DNA from: JALSRY01 sp964428275
Lineage (GTDB): Bacteria; Planctomycetota; Phycisphaerae; UBA1845; Fen-1342
Direction of reading: 5' to 3'
Assembly: GCA_964428275.1 (NCBI GenBank)
Contig: CAYRXN010000015.1
Location: forward strand, 1 to 12,960
DNA: 12,960 bases
A model generated the notes under the pieces. The model was not told the DNA's origin. It ran no database searches and saw nothing but the letters and a program-made list of their open reading frames with translations. A program made the position numbers and the translations under genes. How positions within the stretch are numbered: position 1 is the first letter of the stretch; every line of letters begins with the position of its first letter. This document shows, in pieces, positions 5,915 through 12,960 of the stretch.

Positions 5915-5942
5915 TTGACTTCCGTGGGCGCGCGGATACATT
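5915..5942 (+). promoter_or_regulatory. thrS: Probable sigma-70-type promoter for thrS-infC
   Basis: TTGACT (5915-5920) and TACATT (5937-5942) are separated by 16 nt, matching 5/6 and 4/6 of the consensus. Transcription would begin near 5949, at the foot of the first leader hairpin, giving a leader of about 215 nt. No other hexamer pair as good was seen upstream of thrS. Confidence 0.5.
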
Positions 5943-5949
5943 GAGAGTT

Positions 5950-6074
5950 GAGAGGTGGGGGCGGCCATGAAGGTCGCCGCCTCTCTGTGAGACAGGACGA
6001 TGACGGCGATTCAAACAACCTAGCCACCGGGGAAGCGGCGTGCGGAGACGTCGCGCTCGGGTGGCATCGTCCTG
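5950..6074 (+). promoter_or_regulatory. thrS: Structured 5' leader of thrS
   Basis: A strong hairpin spans 5950-5985 (outer GAGAGG/CCTCTC, inner GGCGGCC with GGTCGCC, loop ATGAA). It is followed by a perfect 10-bp long-range inverted repeat, CAGGACGATG (5993-6002) with CATCGTCCTG (6065-6074). That pair encloses CCACC/GGTGG and a GC-rich inner hairpin. The left arm contains the ATG of the candidate leader peptide at 6000. I do not see a T-box sequence or a T-rich terminator. thrS leaders are known to be autoregulated in other bacteria (ThrRS binding in E. coli, T-box in Firmicutes); the mechanism here would be different or is unknown. Confidence 0.5.
6000..6023 (+). CDS. Candidate leader peptide of thrS (MTAIQTT)
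   Basis: ATG ACG GCG ATT CAA ACA ACC TAG encodes MTAIQTT, with three Thr in seven codons, two of them directly before the stop. Thr codons in a tiny ORF ahead of threonyl-tRNA synthetase are what an attenuation peptide would have. Against it, the upstream AGGA (5994-5997) is only 2-3 nt from the ATG, so the ribosome binding site is poor. The start lies in the left arm of the 10-bp stem, so translation and stem formation would exclude each other. Confidence 0.35.
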   Translation: MTAIQTT

Positions 6075-6163
6075 ACGCTTGAATCACTGAGGGTTTCTGC
6101 CCCGTATGCGTTCACATCCCGAGTCGGCAATCGGCACGTCGCGCCCATGAGAAAGAGCTTCCC

Positions 6164-8332
6164 ATGGTAAGAGTCCGCTTGCCCGACGGAACTGTCATCG
6201 AGCATCCTGACGGGATCACCGCGGCCCGGATCGTCGAAGCGATCAGCCCCAACCTGGCCCGGGCCGCGCTGGCGGCGAAGGTCAACGGCGAGATCGTCGA
6301 TCTGGCGACGCGCTTCGAGAATCAGGAAATCGACTTTCGCGTCCTGACGTTCAAGGACGACGACGGGCTCTACGTCGCCCGCCACAGTTGCGCACACGTG
6401 ATGGCCGAGGCCATCTGCGACCTGTGGCCGGGGACGAAGCTGGTCTACGGGCCGCCGGTGGACAACGGCTTCTACTATGACATCGATCTCGACCACCCGC
6501 TGACGCCTGAAGACTTCGAGCGCATCGAAGCGCGGATGAAGGAGATCGTCAAGGAAGACCGTCCGTTCACGCGCTACGAGCTGCCACGCGACCAGGCCCT
6601 GCGCAAGCTCGAAGCGGAAGGCAACGAGTACAAGCTCGACAACGCCCGCCGGGCCGACGGCGACACGCTGAGCTTCTACGTCACCGGGACCGAACCGGGG
6701 CCGAACTGCTTCGAAGACCTCTGCCGCGGGCCGCACGTGCCCAGCACGTCGAAGATCGGCGCCTTCAAGATCATGCAGGTGGCCGGCGCGTATCACCACG
6801 GCGACGCGTCGAAGAAGATGCTCCAGCGCGTTTACGGCACCACCTGGCCCACCAAGAAGGAACTGCGCCGGCATCTTCAGCTTCTCGAAGAGGCCAGGAA
6901 GCGCGACCACCGCCGCATCGGGCAGGAACTCGGGCTGTTCACGGTGGACCCGCTCGTCGGCACGGGGCTGGTGCTGTGGAAGCCGCGCGGGGCGATCATC
7001 CGGCGGGCGCTCGAGCAGGCCATCCTCGACGAGCTCCTGCGGCGGGGCTATCAGCCGGTCTATACGCCGCACATCGGCAAGCTCGACCTGTACCGGACCA
7101 GCGGGCACTTTCCGTATTACAAGGAGGCGCAGTACCCGCCGTTGTTCGATTCGGACCGCGCCCGCGAACTGAACACGCTCTGGGAGCTGGCGGCGGCGGC
7201 CAAGGGTGGCCCGGCCGGGCAGCAGGAGCGGGCGCTGTGGGAGAAGCTGGCGGCCGAGTACCCCGAGCTGGCCCGGGCCGGCTATCCCTTCGACGCGCCG
7301 GGTGAGGAGCGGCTGGCGCGGATCCGCTCGTGGCTGTTGCAGGAGGACGGCTACCTGCTCAAGCCGATGAACTGCCCGCACCACGTGCGCATCTTCGCGT
7401 CCGAGCCGCGCAGCTACCGTGATCTGCCGGTGCGTCTGGCCGAGTTCGGCACGGTGTACCGCTACGAGCAGTCGGGCGAGGTCAGCGGCATGACGCGCGT
7501 CCGCGGCTTCACGCAGGACGACGCCCACGTATTCTGCACCAACGAGCAACTGCCGGCCGAACTGGCCGACTGCATCGACCTGTCGCGTTTCGCGCTGGGG
7601 ATGATCGGGCTGAACGACTACCGCGTGCGGATCGGGCTGCGCGCCCCGGACAGCGACAAGTACATCGGGGCGGTGGAGAACTGGAAACTCGCCGAAGACG
7701 CGCTGCGCGACGCCGTCCGGGCCGCGGAGATGAAGTATTCCGAGGAACAGGGCGAAGCGGCCTTCTACGGCCCGAAGGTCGATTTCATCGTCAAGGATGC
7801 GATCGGCCGCGAGTGGCAACTCGGCACGGTCCAGGTCGATTACAATCTCCCGGAGCGTTTCGGGCTGGAGTACGTCGGGGCGGACAACCAGACCCACCGG
7901 CCGGTGATGGTCCACCGGGCGCTGTTCGGCAGCCTCGAGCGTTTCGTCGGCATCCTGATCGAGCATTTCGCGGGCGCGTTCCCGCTGTGGCTGGCGCCGA
8001 TCCAGGCGACGGTGTGCTCGGTGAGCGAGAAATCCGCGGCGTACGCCCGCGAGGTCTTCGACCTGTGCCGGCAGGCGAACCTGCGGGTCGAACTGGACAA
8101 CTCCGGCGAGCGGATCGGGGCCAAGATCCGCAAGGCCACGCTGATGAAGGTTCCCTACATCCTGGTGATCGGGGAACAGGAAGCACAGAACCACACGGTC
8201 AACGTCCGCACGCGCGAGGGCAAGCAACTGGGAAGTTGCACGATGCCCGAATTCCTGGCCGCGTGTGCGCAGGAAATCGTCACCCGGGGTGCTGCGGCGC
8301 CCGGCGAAGAGGGTCAGGCTTCGCCCGCTTGA
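6164..8332 (+). CDS. thrS: Threonyl-tRNA synthetase
   Basis: A cytoplasmic class II synthetase of 722 aa that charges tRNA-Thr. Domains in order: TGS (1-60); editing domain with HxxxH at H74/H78 and CRGPH (C187, H191); catalytic core with zinc ligands C404 (MNCPHH), H455 (DDAH) and H584 (VHRALFGS); motif 2 Arg near 433 (YRYEQSGEVSGMTRVRG); motif 3 Arg near 593 (GSLERFVG); and a C-terminal anticodon-binding domain (ATVCSVSEKS, then DNSGERIGAKIR and VIGEQE). All key residues are intact. It is about 80 residues longer than the E. coli enzyme (642), mostly because of an insertion at about 325-395, between the YYKEAQYPPLF and YLLKPMNCP segments. The ribosome binding site (GAAAGAG) is weak. It is 12 nt upstream of infC, one operon. 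Confidence 0.97.
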   Translation: MVRVRLPDGTVIEHPDGITAARIVEAISPNLARAALAAKVNGEIVDLATRFENQEIDFRVLTFKDDDGLYVARHSCAHVMAEAICDLWPGTKLVYGPPVDNGFYYDIDLDHPLTPEDFERIEARMKEIVKEDRPFTRYELPRDQALRKLEAEGNEYKLDNARRADGDTLSFYVTGTEPGPNCFEDLCRGPHVPSTSKIGAFKIMQVAGAYHHGDASKKMLQRVYGTTWPTKKELRRHLQLLEEARKRDHRRIGQELGLFTVDPLVGTGLVLWKPRGAIIRRALEQAILDELLRRGYQPVYTPHIGKLDLYRTSGHFPYYKEAQYPPLFDSDRARELNTLWELAAAAKGGPAGQQERALWEKLAAEYPELARAGYPFDAPGEERLARIRSWLLQEDGYLLKPMNCPHHVRIFASEPRSYRDLPVRLAEFGTVYRYEQSGEVSGMTRVRGFTQDDAHVFCTNEQLPAELADCIDLSRFALGMIGLNDYRVRIGLRAPDSDKYIGAVENWKLAEDALRDAVRAAEMKYSEEQGEAAFYGPKVDFIVKDAIGREWQLGTVQVDYNLPERFGLEYVGADNQTHRPVMVHRALFGSLERFVGILIEHFAGAFPLWLAPIQATVCSVSEKSAAYAREVFDLCRQANLRVELDNSGERIGAKIRKATLMKVPYILVIGEQEAQNHTVNVRTREGKQLGSCTMPEFLAACAQEIVTRGAAAPGEEGQASPA

Positions 8333-8344
8333 CGAACGGAGTGT

Positions 8345-9075
<731 letters not shown>

Positions 9076-9076
<1 letters not shown>

Positions 9077-9118
9077 GCCCGCAACACGACGCCGCGCACC
9101 GCCGCGCGTGTCCGGGCC
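9076..9118 (+). terminator. Terminator-like hairpin after infC
   Basis: GGCCCG (9076-9081, overlapping the stop codon) pairs with CGGGCC (9113-9118), and inside it ACACG (9084-9088) pairs with CGTGT (9107-9111), with a GC-rich loop. No T-run follows, so termination may be factor-assisted. Confidence 0.5.
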
Positions 9119-9395
9119 GGGGCGGGAGAACGAGAGACGTTCGCGCACGCCAGGGGGGAAACCGTGGACCGTGGAGAACGAGGAACCAAGACGCCGCGCG
9201 GCGTTCGATCGTGACCGAAGAAAACGGGGCGCCGGTGTCGCCCGCGAGCAACCTTCGCGGGACGCGAACATGAGTGGTTGAGAGCTGTCTCCTGCTCTTC
9301 TCTGCGGCGGGAAGGGGTTGGGCGGCAGCTTCCTGACAATACGGGCGTCTGGTCGGCGGGGGCGGCCAGCGAGCCGATCCTCTCCCGGAGCATCC
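9119..9395. other. Intergenic stretch between infC and oxidoreductase
   Basis: I see no credible gene. It contains a perfect small hairpin TTCGCG-GGA-CGCGAA at 9254-9268, a short tandem CCGTGGA duplication near 9163-9176, and the ribosome binding site CGGAG (9386-9390) of the next gene. Confidence 0.5.
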
Positions 9396-10316
9396 ATGAC
9401 TTCCAGCGAACTGCCCGCCGTCGGATTCATCGGACTTGGCATCATGGGGGCGCCGATGGCCGGTCACCTGCTGCGCGCCGGCTATCCGCTCTACGTCTAC
9501 TCGCGCACGCGTTCGAAAGCGGACGCGCTGATCGAAGCGGGCGCCACGTGGTGCGATGACCCGGCCGAGGTGGGCCGCCACTGCGACCTGCTGTTGACGA
9601 TCGTGACCGACACGCCCGATGTCGAGGAAGTGCTCGTCGGGCCGCGCGGCGCGGTCCAGACCCTGCGCCGCGGCACGTGCGTCGTGGACATGACCACCAT
9701 CAGCCCGGAGGTCACGCGCCGGCTGGCGGAGGGGCTCGGTCGGCGGGGGATTACGCTGCTCGACGCGCCCGTGACCGGCGGCGACGTCGGGGCCCGCGAG
9801 GCCACGCTGACGATCATGGTCGGCGGTCCGGCGGAGGCGTTCGAGCGGGTGCGGCCGGTGCTGGCGAAGATGGGCCGGAACATCGTACACGTCGGCCCGG
9901 TCGGCAGCGGACAGACGCTCAAGGCCTGTAACCAGATCCTCTGCGCGGTGAACATGATCGGCGTGTGCGAGGCGCTGCTGCTCGCCGGGCGCAGCGGGCT
10001 CGATCTGGAGAAGGCCATTGCCACGCTGGGCGGCGGTGCGGGCGGTTCGTGGGCGCTGGCGAACCTGGGTCCGAAGATCGCCTCGGGCGATCTCGCCCCC
10101 GCGTTCATGATTCGCCTGATCCAGAAAGACCTGCGCATCGTGCAGGAGGCTGCCCGGCGGGCCGGCGTTCCGCTGCCCGGTGCTGCGCTCGCCCAGCAGC
10201 TTTTCCGCGGCGTCGAGGCGCTTCCCGGCGGGGGCGACCGCGGCACGCAAGCGATGATCCTGGCGTACCGGCGGTTGGCCGGCGAAGATGTGCCTCCGCG
10301 TCGGGCCGACGCCTGA
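9396..10316 (+). CDS. NAD(P)-dependent beta-hydroxyacid dehydrogenase (3-hydroxyisobutyrate dehydrogenase family)
   Basis: A 306-aa cytoplasmic oxidoreductase, normal length for the family (about 290-300), which oxidises or reduces 3-hydroxyacids such as 3-hydroxyisobutyrate or tartronate semialdehyde. The Rossmann motif GFIGLGIMGAPMA is at 10-22; the substrate motif DAPVTGGDVGAREATL starts near D123; the catalytic Lys is K176 in GQTLKACNQ; a conserved KD follows in LIQKDLRI. The start at 9396 is chosen because CGGAG lies 5 nt upstream and the Rossmann strand follows at once; an in-frame ATG at 9318 would add an unrelated Arg/Ser-rich tail. It is 48 nt upstream of larC and probably co-transcribed. 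Exact substrate unknown; tartronate semialdehyde reductase (garR/glxR type) and 3-hydroxyisobutyrate dehydrogenase (mmsB type) are both possible. Confidence 0.9.
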   Translation: MTSSELPAVGFIGLGIMGAPMAGHLLRAGYPLYVYSRTRSKADALIEAGATWCDDPAEVGRHCDLLLTIVTDTPDVEEVLVGPRGAVQTLRRGTCVVDMTTISPEVTRRLAEGLGRRGITLLDAPVTGGDVGAREATLTIMVGGPAEAFERVRPVLAKMGRNIVHVGPVGSGQTLKACNQILCAVNMIGVCEALLLAGRSGLDLEKAIATLGGGAGGSWALANLGPKIASGDLAPAFMIRLIQKDLRIVQEAARRAGVPLPGAALAQQLFRGVEALPGGGDRGTQAMILAYRRLAGEDVPPRRADA

Positions 10317-10364
10317 CGCTGGTGGTCTGAGGCCCGAATCGGCGGCAGTGTTCGGGAGGCTGCG

Positions 10365-11579
10365 ATGTCCGTGGCATATTTCGACTGTTTCTGCGGGGCC
10401 GCCGGCGACATGATCCTCGGGGCGCTGATCGACGCCGGCTGCCCGCTGGACGCCCTGCAACGGGTCGTCGATCGACTCGAACTGCCCGGCGTGCGGCTGG
10501 AGGCCGCGCCCACGACGCGACACGGCCTGGCGGCGACGCAAGCGCGGGTCGTGGTCGAGGCCGGCTCGCAAACGGCGCACCGGCATCTGCCGCAAATCGA
10601 ACAGATTATCGAGAACGCCCGGCTCGGCGGACGCATCGCTGAGCGGGCGCGGGCCGTGTTCCGCCGGCTCGCCGAGGCCGAGGCGCGCGTGCACGGCACG
10701 TCGGTCGAGCGCGTGCACTTCCACGAGGTGGGGGCGGCGGACGCGATCGTGGACATCGTCGGCGCGTGCGCGGCGCTCGAAACGCTCGGCGTCGACCGGA
10801 TCGAATGTTCGCCGATCCCGACCGGCAGCGGTACCGTGACCTGTGCGCACGGGGTGATGCCCGTTCCCGCACCGGCGACCGCGCAACTCTTGCGCGGCGT
10901 CGCGCTTGCGGACTGTCCCGAGCCGGGAGAGCTGACCACGCCGACCGGGGCCGCGATCCTGACGACGCTGGCCGAGCGGTTCGGCCCGTTGCCGGCGATG
11001 ACGTTGACGGCGGTGGGAAGCGGGGCGGGGTCGCGCCAGGGAAAGACCCGGCCGAACATGCTGCGCGTGCTGATCGGCGAGCCCGCCGCGGCCGCCGACG
11101 GAGAAACGTGCGACACCGTGGCCCTGCTCGAGACGCAGGTGGACGACGCGACGGGGCAGGTGCTCGGCCACGCGGCGGAGGTTCTGCTGGCCGCTGGTGC
11201 GCTCGACGTGACGATCGTGCCGATAATCATGAAAAAGGGCCGGCCCGGTCAGTTGCTGACGGTTGTGTGCCGGCCCGGCGATGCGGATGCGCTTGCGGAA
11301 GTGGTTTTTGCGGAAACCGGTACGCTGGGCGTTCGGCTCGGTACCGCCGCGCGGCTGAAGCTGGCCCGCGAGACCCAGCCGGTCGGGACGCCCTTCGGCA
11401 CCGTGCGCGTCAAGATCGGCCGGCGCGGCGAGCGGGTCGTGCGCGTGTGGCCGGAATACGAGGACTGTGCGGCGGCGGCCCGCAAGGCGGGCGTGGCGCT
11501 CCACGTCGTGCAGCAGGAAGCCCTGCGGAGTTGGCGGCAATCGGCTGATGATCCTGAGCATTCCCACGGTCAGCGGTAG
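10365..11579 (+). CDS. larC: Nickel-pincer cofactor biosynthesis protein LarC
   Basis: A 404-aa member of the LarC (DUF111) family, which inserts nickel into the pyridinium bis-thiocarboxylate mononucleotide to complete the nickel-pincer nucleotide cofactor of lactate racemase and related enzymes. Seen: the N-terminal YFDCFCGAAGDMILGAL, HFHEVGAADAIVDIVG with its His cluster (about 118-128), SPIPTGSGTV, ELTTPTGAAIL (about 190), a C-terminal half beginning ETQVDDATGQVLG, and the late IIMKKGRPG. In Lactobacillus plantarum the two halves are joined by a programmed ribosomal frameshift; here both lie in one frame. GGGAGG 5 nt upstream supports the start. larA, larB and larE are not in the window. 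Confidence 0.93.
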   Translation: MSVAYFDCFCGAAGDMILGALIDAGCPLDALQRVVDRLELPGVRLEAAPTTRHGLAATQARVVVEAGSQTAHRHLPQIEQIIENARLGGRIAERARAVFRRLAEAEARVHGTSVERVHFHEVGAADAIVDIVGACAALETLGVDRIECSPIPTGSGTVTCAHGVMPVPAPATAQLLRGVALADCPEPGELTTPTGAAILTTLAERFGPLPAMTLTAVGSGAGSRQGKTRPNMLRVLIGEPAAAADGETCDTVALLETQVDDATGQVLGHAAEVLLAAGALDVTIVPIIMKKGRPGQLLTVVCRPGDADALAEVVFAETGTLGVRLGTAARLKLARETQPVGTPFGTVRVKIGRRGERVVRVWPEYEDCAAAARKAGVALHVVQQEALRSWRQSADDPEHSHGQR

Positions 11580-11583
11580 CAGC

Positions 11584-12141
11584 ATGTGGTCGGTCCTGCT
11601 CATACTGGGCGGGACGGTCGTCATGATGATGATGCTGCGACGCCGGGGAACGCGGGCCCGCCTCAGCGGCCGCGAGCTGGTCGATGCGCAGAAGGAGCGT
11701 TTCATCCGGCGGCGCGACTCGCACCGCGCGGGGGATGACCTGCTGGTCCAGCTCGAGGAACTCGCCCGGCGGATCGGGGCGGATGTGGATACGCGCTACG
11801 CCAAACTCGAAGCGGTGATCCGCGATGCGGACGACCGGATCAAGCGGCTGGAAACACTCACCAGCCGACTGGGGGTGGCGGTCGAGGAAGCGGGCGCGGG
11901 CGAACCGGCCGCCGTCGAGGGGGCGGGACAGGCGGGGGGAGGTGGCGGTTGTAAACCGGTGCCACAGGATGAGGGAGGAGACGGCGGGGGGCCGAGAAAG
12001 TCGCCGATGGCCGACGACCCGCGGTTCCGCGCCATCTACGAGCTGATCGACGGCGGCGCGACGCCGATCGCAGCCGCGGAGAAGCTCGGTTTGCCGCTGG
12101 GGGAGGTCGAGCTGATCCTGGACCTGCGCAAGATGGGGTGA
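11584..12141 (+). CDS. Membrane-anchored protein with C-terminal DUF2802/DUF6115-like helical domain
   Basis: A 185-aa protein. The N-terminus is one hydrophobic segment, MWSVLLILGGTVVMMMM, followed by RRRG, so it is a single-span anchor with the rest cytoplasmic. Residues 25-95 are charged and helical, with a likely coiled coil (RYAKLEAVIRDADDRIKRLETL). A Gly/Glu-rich linker follows, then a C-terminal helical motif (FRAIYELIDGGATPIAAAEK, ending GEVELILDLRKMG) that resembles the DUF2802/DUF6115 domain seen in SwrB-type proteins. The start is 4 nt after the larC stop, suggesting translational coupling; no clear Shine-Dalgarno is seen. An ATG at 11548, overlapping larC, is the alternative and adds 12 residues. 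Function unknown; the SwrB resemblance is from memory of motif pattern, not a search. Confidence 0.72.
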   Translation: MWSVLLILGGTVVMMMMLRRRGTRARLSGRELVDAQKERFIRRRDSHRAGDDLLVQLEELARRIGADVDTRYAKLEAVIRDADDRIKRLETLTSRLGVAVEEAGAGEPAAVEGAGQAGGGGGCKPVPQDEGGDGGGPRKSPMADDPRFRAIYELIDGGATPIAAAEKLGLPLGEVELILDLRKMG

Positions 12142-12173
12142 GGCCCGCTTCGCCTGCCGGCGACCATGTTGCC

Positions 12174-12192
12174 CCCCCGGAGGAGCCGGGGG
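12174..12192 (+). terminator. Terminator-like hairpin after the larC operon
   Basis: CCCCCGG (12174-12180) pairs perfectly with CCGGGGG (12186-12192) around a 5-nt loop, 32 nt after the stop of the preceding gene. No T-run follows. Confidence 0.5.
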
Positions 12193-12282
12193 CGGGTCGG
12201 ATGCAAGACGGGTGTGCCACCCCTGTTTCCCACCGGCAGGACGCAAGACGCCTGATCCTGTTTCGTTGCCTGATTGCCTTCG
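12193..12282. other. Intergenic stretch with small repeats
   Basis: I see no gene here. GCAAGACG occurs twice (12203-12210 and 12243-12250), and GGGTG-TGC-CACCC (12210-12222) is a small perfect hairpin. Confidence 0.5.
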
Positions 12283-12321
12283 TCCCTCTGGCCCCTCGTC
12301 CCTCAATCCCTCGGTCCCTCG
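12283..12321. repeat. Second TCCCT array, possible G-quadruplex on minus strand
   Basis: Five C-runs of 3-4 at a 7-8 nt period. The segment CCCTCAATCCCT is shared with the array at 5781-5826, and so is CGGTCCCTC. The minus strand has five G-tracts with 4-5 nt loops. Both arrays are intergenic and in the same orientation, each upstream of a + strand gene. Confidence 0.72.
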
Positions 12322-12478
12322 CCTTGTCGCCTCGTTACCTTTCTCTGCTTCCACCATTTCGCCGGTGCGCTTGAGATTCCAGCGGCCGGGCCCCAGAATT
12401 GCGCGCAGCAGGAGCCGGGCGCGGGGTGGCCGCGTGAGGCTCCGCGTGACCGCGGCACCTTGATCGAGGGCCTATCCG

Positions 12479-12960
12479 ATGGCAAGCAGACCCCTGAACG
12501 TCGGACTCATCGGCGGTGGCGGCGGGGCGTTCATCGTCCATCCTCACCAGCGCGCGATCCATTTCGACGGCACCCGCCGGGTGGTGGCCGGTGCGCTGCA
12601 CCCGGACCCCGAGGTCGCCATGCGCGAGGCCGAGAACTGGCCCTACCCGATCCGCGGGTACCCCGGCTACGACGCGATGATCGCCGACCAGGCCGACCGG
12701 CCGATCGGCCAGCGGCTCGACTACGTGCTCATCGTCACGCCCAACCACGTCCACTTCGATCCGGCGATCAAGTGCATCGAAGCCGGTATCCCCGTGTTCT
12801 GCGAGAAACCGCTGACGGTCACGCTGGCCGAGGCCGAGCGTCTCGCCGCCGCGGTCCGGGCGCGCCACATCCCCTTCGGCGTGGCCCACACCTACCTGGG
12901 CCACTGGACCAGCCGACTCGCGCGGCACATCGTGCGCAGCGGCCTGCTGGGCGAGGTGCG
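12479..12960 (+). CDS. Gfo/Idh/MocA-family oxidoreductase (partial, C-terminus off right edge)
   Basis: The first 160 codons of an NAD(P)-dependent dehydrogenase of the Gfo/Idh/MocA family, which act on sugars, inositols and related compounds. The Rossmann start NVGLIGGGGGAFIVHPHQ (from residue 7) has the Gly-rich loop; LDYVLIVTPNHVHFD is the TPNxxH segment; VFCEKPLTV carries the diagnostic EKP motif; GVAHTYLGHW follows. The His-rich HPHQRAI suits the subgroup often annotated as putative dehydrogenase in planctomycetes. GAGGG about 8 nt upstream supports the ATG at 12479. The substrate-binding domain lies outside the window. It follows a non-coding gap, so is probably transcribed separately from the larC genes. 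Confidence 0.9.
   Translation, partial: MASRPLNVGLIGGGGGAFIVHPHQRAIHFDGTRRVVAGALHPDPEVAMREAENWPYPIRGYPGYDAMIADQADRPIGQRLDYVLIVTPNHVHFDPAIKCIEAGIPVFCEKPLTVTLAEAERLAAAVRARHIPFGVAHTYLGHWTSRLARHIVRSGLLGEV

Noticed and set aside
5967..5990. Micro-ORF MKVAASL in the loop of the first thrS leader hairpin
   Set aside because: It has no Thr codons and lies within a strong stem; probably chance.
5950..6163. T-box riboswitch upstream of thrS
   Set aside because: No recognisable T-box sequence (TGGNACCGCG type) or antiterminator/terminator pair with a T-run was found.

Overview
This is a high-GC chromosomal window, most likely from a planctomycete (Planctomycetota, possibly a Phycisphaerae-like or uncultured lineage). 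The reasons are a eukaryotic-like Ser/Thr kinase with a TolB-like tail, a Tat-exported sugar-isomerase-fold protein, a Gfo/Idh/MocA oxidoreductase, and many long, sparsely coding intergenic stretches. The phylum is inferred from gene content; no rRNA or other decisive marker is present.

Layout. 1-1523 (-): 5'-terminal part of a zinc-ribbon Ser/Thr kinase, running off the left edge. 1524-1836: AT-richer, strongly structured non-coding stretch. 1837-2357 (+): an array of six micro-ORFs in two families, 'A' (14 aa, MIVVITEID[HR]IVTT) and 'B' (22 aa, starting MSF and ending DFIDIIT), in the order A-B-A-B-B-A, each with its own ribosome binding site. 2358-2703: a cluster of hairpins. 2704-4563 (+): OPT-family transporter. 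4661-5644 (-): Tat-exported xylose-isomerase-like TIM-barrel protein. 5645-6163: heptamer and TCCCT repeats, then a promoter and structured leader for 6164-8332 thrS and 8345-9076 infC (+). 9077-9395: a terminator-like hairpin, otherwise no gene. 9396-10316 (+): 3-hydroxyisobutyrate-dehydrogenase-family oxidoreductase; 10365-11579 (+): larC; 11584-12141 (+): small membrane-anchored protein. 12142-12478: terminator-like hairpin and a second TCCCT array. 12479-end (+): Gfo/Idh/MocA oxidoreductase, cut by the right edge.

The most novel item is the micro-ORF array at 1837-2357. Copies differ almost entirely at synonymous third positions in the conserved parts, every copy has a Shine-Dalgarno-like sequence at a workable distance, and B-to-A spacing is exactly 14 nt both times it occurs. 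This says the peptides are translated and selected. B peptides look like short anionic amphipathic helices; the layout recalls phenol-soluble-modulin operons, leaderless bacteriocin clusters and tandem type I toxin loci, but I recognise neither family. The array sits between a divergent kinase and a co-directional OPT (oligopeptide) transporter, so a peptide signalling or peptide-handling role is an attractive but unproven idea.

The second notable item is the thrS leader. It carries a possible 7-codon leader peptide (MTAIQTT, three Thr codons) whose start codon lies inside one arm of a perfect 10-bp long-range inverted repeat, suggesting threonine-responsive control. The rest is translation housekeeping (thrS-infC), nickel-pincer cofactor assembly (larC) and sugar or hydroxyacid metabolism.
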